Under the pieces are notes generated by a model. The model did not search any database. It saw nothing but the letters and a program-made list of their open reading frames with translations, and had not been told where the DNA came from. DNA of 5,040 nucleotides from CACPJA01 sp964629335. GTDB lineage: Bacteria; Pseudomonadota; Gammaproteobacteria; Steroidobacterales; UBA11654. The stretch lies in contig CAZVRH010000066.1 in the NCBI GenBank assembly GCA_964629335.1, positions 1 through 5,040 of the forward strand, read 5' to 3'. Shown piece after piece: positions 1 to 5,040 of the stretch. Both the position numbers and the translations under genes were made by a program. Position 1 is the first letter of the stretch; every line of letters starts with the position of its first letter.

Positions 1-243
1 GAAGCAGTTTTGGTAAAAGTGTCAGACGATTTGATCTCTATCAGGGCCCAAGTGCGAACAAACCCCATATCTGGTGAAGTAATTAATGATCAGCCTATTG
101 TGGTTTCAATCTGGAAAGACGACAGTTTTAATTTACAAGAGGGCTGCGAAACACCTTCTGACGAAGAAGTCGTAAGCAGGGCTTTCAACTCGGTTGATGA
201 GGCGGCTGGTTATTTCTTAATAAATATTGAAAAAGCTCTGTAA
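1..243 (+). CDS. 3' end of an unrecognised gene (left-edge partial)
   Basis: The reading frame is open from the first base of the window to a TAA at 241-243, giving 80 visible residues. A TTG at position 10 could act as a start, but the frame stays open upstream of it and no ribosome binding site can be seen in the nine bases before it, so I treat this as a C-terminal fragment. The visible part is soluble and acidic, with a beta-rich first half (EAVLVKVSDDLISIRAQV, then PIVVSIW) and a probable C-terminal helix (SVDEAAGYFLINIEKAL). There is no membrane segment, and I see no catalytic motif that I recognise. It is the only gene on this strand and converges on the minus-strand operon, so it is probably functionally unrelated to it. 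I do not assign a family. Confidence 0.6.
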   Translation, partial: EAVLVKVSDDLISIRAQVRTNPISGEVINDQPIVVSIWKDDSFNLQEGCETPSDEEVVSRAFNSVDEAAGYFLINIEKAL

Positions 244-260
244 ACGCAGCAATGGGTTAG

Positions 261-1016
261 CTAATCACGTTCGTACCTATCTTCATAACGAATAATATCC
301 TCTTCACTGAGAATATCGCCGATTTGAACCTCGATGACTTTAAGAATGTTTTTGCTCAAGTTGCTAAGCCGGTGTTTAGAACCCAGTGGGATATAGAACG
401 ATTCGTATTTCTCAACTGTTTTAATCTCACCGTCGCACTCAACCGTGGCTGAGCCTTCCGCTACAAACCAGTACTCACTTCTGTGTTTGTGGGATTGCAG
501 GGAGAGAATTTCATCAGGTAAAACGGTCATTCTCTTTAAGAGATATCCCTCTCCTTTCTCGAAGGTTTTATAAGAGCCCCAAGGTTTATCAACTTCCCCT
601 GATACAAGACTTGAACTAGATTGAATTTTTCCACCACCCACATTGAACTCCATAGTAATACCATGTTTTTTGCAAACCCCTGATTCAGGAATGTCTGCCT
701 CATTTTTTCGATCGCCTCCGTTAGCAAAGCATTTGATGTTTTCTTCTTGAGCCAACCACGCCAAGGTTTTGCAGACGGTCTTATCGTCATCAATAGATTC
801 AACGGCTCTATAAACCTCAGAAAACCCTTTAAGAATTTCAATTCTTTCCTCAACAGGCATAAAAGCGTAACCCTTCTTTTCTAATAAGAAGTTATCACTA
901 TTAACAATTACAATAAGATTGGAAGATAGTTTTGAGGCTTCTTGAATCATCCTAAGGTGACCAATATGAATAGGATCAAAACCACCGCTTACAACCACAC
1001 AATCTTTTTTTTCCAT
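261..1016 (-). CDS. Nucleotidyltransferase (HxGH family) fused to type II mannose-6-phosphate isomerase cupin
   Basis: A two-domain, 251-aa cytoplasmic protein. Residues 5-140 form a cytidylyltransferase-like domain: the nucleotide-binding motif GGFDPIHIGH (residues 11-20, with H17 and H20 of HxGH), a VNSDNFL segment, MPVEER (53-58), and a serine-rich IQSSSS (131-136) where relatives carry the ISTT/ISSS motif. Residues 144-251 match the C-terminal domain of type II phosphomannose isomerase/GDP-mannose pyrophosphorylase (ManC/AlgA class): KPWGSY (144-149), LSLQSHKHRSEYW (171-183) with probable metal ligands Q174, H176, H178 and E181, a second cupin motif ending in H215, and the family signature IEVQIGDILSEEDI. 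In classical ManC this cupin follows a GT-A pyrophosphorylase; here an unrelated HxGH nucleotidyltransferase takes that place. The cupin suggests fructose-6-P/mannose-6-P interconversion or sugar-phosphate binding; the nucleotide and the substrate transferred cannot be read from sequence. ATG start with AAAGG 10 nt upstream, 3 nt after the preceding stop; last gene of the operon. Confidence 0.88.
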   Translation of the reverse strand: MEKKDCVVVSGGFDPIHIGHLRMIQEASKLSSNLIVIVNSDNFLLEKKGYAFMPVEERIEILKGFSEVYRAVESIDDDKTVCKTLAWLAQEENIKCFANGGDRKNEADIPESGVCKKHGITMEFNVGGGKIQSSSSLVSGEVDKPWGSYKTFEKGEGYLLKRMTVLPDEILSLQSHKHRSEYWFVAEGSATVECDGEIKTVEKYESFYIPLGSKHRLSNLSKNILKVIEVQIGDILSEEDIIRYEDRYERD

Positions 1017-1019
1017 CTT

Positions 1020-2162
1020 TTAATTACCTTTTAGTATTTTTGGTTTTTTAATTTTTTTTCTAAATGTCCAGAGAGAATTGCCAGTATAATTGAAAACAAT
1101 TCCCACACCTATACCGAACAACACAGCTAATAGATCATGGATTGATAACAACGATATTAGCACGACAAACATTATATAGTTAATCAGGCCAGCGATCCCA
1201 GCAACCACATGAAAATTTAGCAGTCTAGACAGTATTGATTTGTTAGCTGGTCTATTTCTAAATGTCCAATAATTGTTTAGCAAAAAGTTAGTTAGTATTG
1301 ATACCCAAATTGCGATCGGTGAGCTCAAAAAAGCATTGATATCAAGAAATCGAGTGAGTGAATAATACACTGAAAGATTAACCAGAACACCACTGCCACC
1401 CACAAGACAGTAGTTGACAAAATCTTCAGAGTTAGCAAACCGTATTCTAACTATATTAACCAAGAACTCCAGTTGATCTCCAAAGGTCAATTTAGAGTCC
1501 CCGGTAAGTCTTTTATTAAAAATAATTGGCATCTCCTTAATTACAGCACCCTTCCTGAGAAGCTCACAAATTAACCAAGACTGAAAGGAATAACCTTTGG
1601 TTGGAAATGTAGATAGCTCACATTTTTCCAGTACCTCTTTTCTGATCACTCGATAACCTGATGTACAGTCTTTGACAACATAAGCTCCACCGAGATAACG
1701 AATTAAGAAATTGCCTACTTTACTCATGATTTTTCGTCGATAAGAAAAATGGGGAGCGCTTCCGCCTTCAATAAATCTTGAACCGATTATTACATCGTAT
1801 CTTTCTGTCATTTTTACAAAGCCAGCAATCAAATCTGGGTCATGTTGTCCATCAGCATCCATTTGCACAATAAGATCAGCATCTAGAGTTTTTAGAGCAT
1901 AATTAATGCCTCGTTTGTAGGCATCTCCAAGACCTTTTTTATCTCCATTAAGCTGTGCTAATTTAGGGTAGGTAGCCATTAATTGTTGGACAATATCTTT
2001 GGTGTTATCTGGAGAATTATCATCCACCACAAGAACACTGAGGCTGTAATTATCGAGTTGTTCTTGATTAGAGAATGTTTGATCTAGGATTGTTTTGATA
2101 TTTTCTGCCTCGTTATATGTGGGCAAAACAACACAGACATTTTTTATTTTTGAATCAGGCAT
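1020..2162 (-). CDS. Polyprenyl/dolichyl-phosphate mannose synthase-like GT2 with GtrA-like membrane domain
   Basis: A 380-aa inner-membrane protein with its catalytic domain in the cytoplasm. Residues 9-230 are a GT-A family 2 glycosyltransferase of DPM1 type: VVLPTYNEAENI (11-22), VVDDNSPDNT (45-54), the metal-binding DAD within QMDADGQHDPD (100-110, D102 and D104), GSRF (127-130) and DCTSGYRV (165-172). Residues 249-369 are a GtrA-like module with about four hydrophobic helices. Its second and fourth helices end in the paired motifs NFLLNNYWTFR (292-302) and FNYTGNSLWTFR (357-368), and a lysine-rich tail follows. Known relatives transfer mannose from GDP-mannose to a polyprenyl phosphate; an archaeal enzyme with a comparable GT2 plus membrane-domain layout is known. 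Other sugars are possible. I chose the ATG at 2162 because an AAGGGTGG lies 8 nt upstream and it begins 2 nt after the preceding stop; a GTG at 2186 would add eight residues. Sitting directly after the PMT gene, it plausibly makes the PMT's lipid-linked donor. Confidence 0.92.
   Translation of the reverse strand: MPDSKIKNVCVVLPTYNEAENIKTILDQTFSNQEQLDNYSLSVLVVDDNSPDNTKDIVQQLMATYPKLAQLNGDKKGLGDAYKRGINYALKTLDADLIVQMDADGQHDPDLIAGFVKMTERYDVIIGSRFIEGGSAPHFSYRRKIMSKVGNFLIRYLGGAYVVKDCTSGYRVIRKEVLEKCELSTFPTKGYSFQSWLICELLRKGAVIKEMPIIFNKRLTGDSKLTFGDQLEFLVNIVRIRFANSEDFVNYCLVGGSGVLVNLSVYYSLTRFLDINAFLSSPIAIWVSILTNFLLNNYWTFRNRPANKSILSRLLNFHVVAGIAGLINYIMFVVLISLLSIHDLLAVLFGIGVGIVFNYTGNSLWTFRKKIKKPKILKGN
1027..1031 (-). 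promoter_or_regulatory. Ribosome binding site for the nucleotidyltransferase-cupin gene
   Basis: AAAGG on the minus strand lies 10 nt before the ATG at 1016, within the last codons of the GT2-GtrA gene. It is a weak, slightly distant Shine-Dalgarno, in keeping with coupled translation across a 3-nt gap. Confidence 0.45.
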
Positions 2163-2164
2163 AT

Positions 2165-3481
2165 TTAGATCCACCCTTGAAACCACATTCTTCGGCTAAA
2201 CTCATACTCGGGTATTGAGAGACCCACGTGAAAGGGCAACCAATAAAGGAAAGACAAGGTAATCACAATCATTAAACAGATAGACATGATGCGGTTAATA
2301 GGCTTATCAGATACTAAGAATTGGGACAGATACCAAGCCAAGGCGAGGAAACTAAAAACCGAGGCCGCTTGGTAATGATACAAAAACAAACATCGCTCAA
2401 CAAAAGCCCAAGGCAATAGATTAGCCAAATACCCAAAACAAACAAAAGCCATCAAACGTTGCGTGTTGTCATTAATTGTTTTTTTGAACACAAACTTAGT
2501 CGCTAGATCTAAGATCATTATAATTATTGAAAGTGTTGAAAGCCAGTAGATAAAAGGGTTAGGCAATAAATGAACAGTCGTAAAATAGTTAACAAGTATT
2601 CCGCTTTGGTTCACAAGGTTGCTGTCAAAATAGTACCCCACTGGTCTCAGCATAAACGGCCACGTAAACCATTTGGAGCAATAAGGATGCTCGTTTTCAG
2701 TAACCATAGTTTGGTGATAGCCCAATATTTGACGATGCTTATCCAAGAACCCATAATTTTCATTTAAATAAAGGTCTGGCACAAAAAGCAGTGTGTAGGT
2801 TAAAACTGAAAAGAAAAGTAAATAAATAAAATGTTTTATATCCAGCCTTCTTTCTTGTTTTAATTCTATAAATCCCATTAAGAAAAAAGCAACCAGCAAG
2901 AAGCCCAGCCCGCTCCATTTTACTGAAATCGCCATACCCATAAAAATACAAGCAATTATCAAACTACTGGTTCGTTTCTCAATCAGATAAAAGCGTAAAA
3001 GAAAATACAAAGCTGTAAAACCGAAGGTCAGCAGAAAAATATTTGCCAAGGCTATTCTGGAGTCAACAATTAAAGAACCTTCAATTGCTATCAGAAAACC
3101 ACAAAGAAGAGAAAACAACATATTCTTAGAGATTAAAAAACTGATCCGATAGATAATTAAGGGCAACAATGATCCTAAAAGAGCGTTTAACCAGCGATAA
3201 CTGATAGGGTTCAGAGCACTAAATTCAATGGTCTGAATTGACTCTATATTAGTCCAAGGCAGAAGAGAATAGACCCCTATAGCAAAAGAATAAAGATAAT
3301 TAGCTAAGGGAGGGTGGGCATAAAAAAACTCCTCTCCCTGTAAATACATAAGCCCGTATTGTGGATAGAAAATCTCATCAAAAACGGCATTGTCTATTTG
3401 GTTCAATCCTAAAAACCTTAAGAATAAAGAGATAGAAAAGATAAGAAACAACCAGTATTTTGGTGAGCTAAAGGGTTTCAT
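2165..3481 (-). CDS. PMT-family (GT39) protein O-mannosyltransferase
   Basis: A 438-aa polytopic inner-membrane protein with about ten or more hydrophobic helices. It carries the marks of the dolichyl/polyprenyl-phosphate-mannose-protein mannosyltransferase family: an acidic FDE (34-36) in the first periplasmic loop, the catalytic-loop position of GT-C enzymes; YAHPPLANYL (54-63); YRWLNALLGSLLPLIIYRI (95-113); RIALANIFLL (142-151); and VKWSGLGFLL (187-196). The PMT-specific loop at 265-285 contains HPY, W271, W274, RP (279-280) and GYYF. A C-terminal four-helix region includes RCLFLYHYQA (363-372). No MIR domain is present, as usual for bacterial members. These enzymes move mannose from a polyprenyl phosphate to Ser/Thr of proteins being exported; the donor would come from the next gene. 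The loop at 265-285 argues against an ArnT-type lipid A glycosyltransferase. The ATG at 3481 follows the upstream stop by 2 nt and has no clear Shine-Dalgarno, so translation is probably coupled. Confidence 0.92.
   Translation of the reverse strand: MKPFSSPKYWLFLIFSISLFLRFLGLNQIDNAVFDEIFYPQYGLMYLQGEEFFYAHPPLANYLYSFAIGVYSLLPWTNIESIQTIEFSALNPISYRWLNALLGSLLPLIIYRISFLISKNMLFSLLCGFLIAIEGSLIVDSRIALANIFLLTFGFTALYFLLRFYLIEKRTSSLIIACIFMGMAISVKWSGLGFLLVAFFLMGFIELKQERRLDIKHFIYLLFFSVLTYTLLFVPDLYLNENYGFLDKHRQILGYHQTMVTENEHPYCSKWFTWPFMLRPVGYYFDSNLVNQSGILVNYFTTVHLLPNPFIYWLSTLSIIIMILDLATKFVFKKTINDNTQRLMAFVCFGYLANLLPWAFVERCLFLYHYQAASVFSFLALAWYLSQFLVSDKPINRIMSICLMIVITLSFLYWLPFHVGLSIPEYEFSRRMWFQGWI
2171..2178 (-). 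promoter_or_regulatory. Ribosome binding site for the GT2-GtrA gene
   Basis: AAGGGTGG on the minus strand lies 8 nt before the ATG at 2162 and inside the last codons of the PMT gene. It supports the ATG at 2162 over the GTG at 2186, which has no comparable site and would overlap the PMT gene by 22 nt. Confidence 0.55.
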
Positions 3482-3483
3482 TT

Positions 3484-4941
3484 TTATTGGCTTGAAATCT
3501 TAAAGTGACAGAAAATATTTGCGTATTTTTTGCCCTTGAGCGGCATCGGTCGACCGTGCTTTAATCTCGCCCCTTCATAGAACAACACTTCTCCAGGGTT
3601 TAGGTGTATTTGATGCTTTCGATAGTGATGATCATCGATGACTAAAGGCCAATCCAAATCAACTTCTTGGTCAACATTAATGATCGCGCTCACTATGTGG
3701 GTTTGTTCTCTGTCTCGATGTTCTTTAAGGACAGCATCCCTGCCATAAATTCTGATACCGTAGACAAAGGTTGGTTCAAGCTGAGTGTTGGACCATTTCT
3801 CTAATGCCGGTTTTAAACTCATATGAATTTCTTTTTTTAGGTTCTCGGTTAAACCAACCAACCTGCTTGCTGGCTGCTTGTCTTGGCTGGTATGAATAAA
3901 ACCCTCTACTATTTCAACTTCTGAGTTTTTTTTATTTTCTTCGTAAAACGCCTTAATTTTTGTAAACAGCTCTGGGTTTAATTTCTCTTTTTTAAAACCA
4001 GCAGAGGTGTAATTCGGGAGAAGCTCGGCCTCAGTTTTTACATACATTTGGCCGTCTCCTTTAGCCCTAAACCATTTTGTAATTATTGACTTAAAGCCTG
4101 ATTTAACAGGGTGTGCATGATGCATAGTGCTTGGGTTTACAGACCCGTCTTTTTTTAAATTATTCCAAATGACTGCCATCCCTTGTTGGGGCTTGATTTT
4201 TTTATCGATGGCTACAAACTCTGTTTCACCACCATTATGAACGTCATTAAGATAAACCATAAATGTATAGGTTCTCTGCCCCTCAATGCTTGCAAACTCA
4301 TCAAAAGCCTCTCCTTCAAAATAATCGGTATGTGATTTAAATTCTTGGCTTTGCTCATAATATTGACCTTGTAAAATCTCAGAGTAGGTTGAATTAATAC
4401 CAATGGTTTTGCAGATTCTTTGATCAATGTCTTCGATAAAGTCATCTCCCATGATTCCCAAATCACAAGTTCTGCTGGTGCGAAACTTTTCGTCTGGCTC
4501 ATTTTTATTCGCTATAGTTGATGGGCGTAATTTTTGTTTAATAATCCGAGTGACTTTTTCACACTCATTTTTTGTCAAGAAGCCAGGCAGTAAATACATC
4601 TCTATAAGGTCGCTCTCCACCTTTTCTGCATTAGGAATAAATACATTGCTCACAGGCAAGACGCCGGAAAAACTTACCCTGGTCTTGGAGGTTGAAAATA
4701 AATTTTTTATCCAGTAGAAAAATGAGGTTTTATGAGCGGTTGAACTCGCTGAGGCTTCATCTTTTAGGGGGTTTGGAATGTTATCTATATCGATCTTGGG
4801 TTGATAACCCATCTGCTTTTCAATGTCGGAAGGGTCAAACCCCTCATCGATTAGAATCTTATATATCCCATCTTTGTCGCAGCCACGAGAGATATTTAAA
4901 TTGATCCAATCGACCCATTCTTTATTAAACTCTTTATTCAT
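3484..4941 (-). CDS. Tandem-domain 2OG-Fe(II) oxygenase, prolyl 4-hydroxylase-like
   Basis: A 485-aa soluble protein with three regions. Residues 8-48 are a short helical module (WVDWINLNISRGCDKDG, then DEGFDPSDIEKQMGYQP). After a Ser/Thr-rich linker, residues 112-295 are a prolyl 4-hydroxylase-type domain: FLTKNEC (121-127), the iron ligands H204 and D206 in SHTDYF, NGGETEF (236-242), distal H275 in HHAHPV, and K284 as the likely 2-oxoglutarate-binding residue. Residues about 340-482 form a second double-stranded beta-helix: H408 and D410 in LKEHRDREQTH, then distal H462 in FYEGARLKHGRPMPLKGKKY, with K471 or K472 to bind 2-oxoglutarate. Both iron facial triads look intact, so two active sites are predicted. 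There is no signal peptide, so action should be cytoplasmic. Family members hydroxylate proline or other residues in proteins, but small-molecule or lipid substrates cannot be excluded. The start overlaps the upstream stop by 8 nt (ATGAATAA) and the PMT gene follows 2 nt after its end, so it is firmly part of the operon. Confidence 0.92.
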   Translation of the reverse strand: MNKEFNKEWVDWINLNISRGCDKDGIYKILIDEGFDPSDIEKQMGYQPKIDIDNIPNPLKDEASASSTAHKTSFFYWIKNLFSTSKTRVSFSGVLPVSNVFIPNAEKVESDLIEMYLLPGFLTKNECEKVTRIIKQKLRPSTIANKNEPDEKFRTSRTCDLGIMGDDFIEDIDQRICKTIGINSTYSEILQGQYYEQSQEFKSHTDYFEGEAFDEFASIEGQRTYTFMVYLNDVHNGGETEFVAIDKKIKPQQGMAVIWNNLKKDGSVNPSTMHHAHPVKSGFKSIITKWFRAKGDGQMYVKTEAELLPNYTSAGFKKEKLNPELFTKIKAFYEENKKNSEVEIVEGFIHTSQDKQPASRLVGLTENLKKEIHMSLKPALEKWSNTQLEPTFVYGIRIYGRDAVLKEHRDREQTHIVSAIINVDQEVDLDWPLVIDDHHYRKHQIHLNPGEVLFYEGARLKHGRPMPLKGKKYANIFCHFKISSQ

Positions 4942-5040
4942 TGTTATTTAAGGGGGCACATATGAAGACAGGAATATTTCTCTGGGTTCTTTCCTGATAG
5001 GTTTGATAATCAGGGTAAAAACTACATATAGTTGGCCATA
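4934..5040 (-). CDS. 3' end of a deazaflavin-dependent nitroreductase-family (DUF385) gene (right-edge partial)
   Basis: A minus-strand frame enters from the right edge and ends at a TAA at 4934-4936, giving 34 whole codons. The visible tail begins WPTICSFYPDYQTYQERTQR and continues NIPVFICAPLNNNE. The spacing of W-P, Y-P-x-Y, Y-Q-x-R/E-T-x-R and I-P-V-F is the typical C-terminus of the Ddn/DUF385 family of F420- or deazaflavin-dependent nitroreductase-like proteins, recalled from family knowledge rather than searched. Members have a split-barrel flavin-reductase fold; many act on quinones or fatty-acid-like substrates and many are uncharacterised. Whether this one uses F420 cannot be told from the tail. 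Its stop overlaps the oxygenase start by 8 nt, so the two are likely co-transcribed and translationally coupled. A second open frame over the same bases is less convincing. Confidence 0.72.
   Translation of the reverse strand, partial: WPTICSFYPDYQTYQERTQRNIPVFICAPLNNNE

Noticed and set aside
255..266. Near-perfect palindrome centred on TTAGCTAA between the convergent genes
   Set aside because: No loop, low stability and no T-run, so not a convincing terminator; short AT-rich palindromes are common by chance.
536..853. Minus-strand 105-codon open frame
   Set aside because: Lies wholly inside the nucleotidyltransferase-cupin gene in another frame; its translation has no recognisable motif, while the host frame carries clear domain signatures.
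1040..1062. A-rich minus-strand runs near the end of the GT2-GtrA gene as possible frameshift or terminator
   Set aside because: They encode the lysine-rich tail in the normal frame; the shifted frames offer no recognisable extension, and there is no preceding hairpin.
2570..2767. Plus-strand 65-codon open frame
   Set aside because: Antisense to the conserved PMT loop and helices, with no motif and no ribosome binding site; a shadow of the coding strand.
4427..4904. Two overlapping plus-strand open frames (96 and 70 codons)
   Set aside because: Both are antisense to the first oxygenase domain and N-terminal module, overlap each other, and show no family features.
4962..4997. Plus-strand ATG preceded by AGGGGG, encoding an 11-residue peptide
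   Set aside because: Very short, antisense to the DUF385-like tail, and followed at once by a stop; the G-run is more simply explained by the proline codons of the opposite strand's sequence.
4948..5040. Alternative minus-strand frame entering from the right edge, 30 codons ending YVPP-stop
   Set aside because: Also open, but the neighbouring frame ending at 4934 matches a known C-terminal family pattern and gives the start/stop overlap typical of this operon.

Overview
The window holds a compact minus-strand gene cluster that looks like one operon for making a lipid-linked sugar and attaching it to secreted or membrane proteins, led by a tandem-domain 2-oxoglutarate oxygenase. The DNA is AT-rich (roughly 35-40 % GC by eye), intergenic gaps are nearly absent, and starts are ATG with weak or no Shine-Dalgarno sequences. 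This suits a Gram-negative bacterium with a streamlined genome, perhaps a marine gammaproteobacterium. That placement is inference; no taxonomic marker gene is present.

Layout in transcription order (right to left): the last 34 codons of a deazaflavin-dependent nitroreductase-family (DUF385) protein enter from the right edge (4934-5040). Its stop overlaps by 8 nt the start of a 485-aa protein with two complete 2OG-Fe(II) oxygenase domains (3484-4941). Two bases later begins a 438-aa PMT-family (GT39) protein O-mannosyltransferase (2165-3481). Two bases after that begins a polyprenyl/dolichyl-phosphate mannose synthase-like GT2 enzyme fused to a GtrA-like membrane domain (1020-2162). Three bases later begins a 251-aa fusion of a HxGH-type nucleotidyltransferase to a type II mannose-6-phosphate isomerase cupin (261-1016). 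A convergent plus-strand gene (1-243), cut by the left edge and not recognised, ends 17 bp from the operon's last stop. The operon promoter lies outside the window, no terminator is evident, and no stretch over 300 bp lacks a gene.

Working model (inference): the nucleotidyltransferase-cupin fusion supplies or modifies a phosphosugar or activated precursor. The GT2-GtrA enzyme loads the sugar, probably mannose, onto a polyprenyl phosphate at the inner membrane. The PMT transfers it to a protein on the periplasmic side. The tandem oxygenase, related to prolyl 4-hydroxylases, could hydroxylate the same protein or another substrate. Co-occurrence of a P4H-like dioxygenase and a PMT in one tightly coupled operon is the main reason to look further: it suggests a hydroxylation plus O-glycosylation system. 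The target protein is not visible here.
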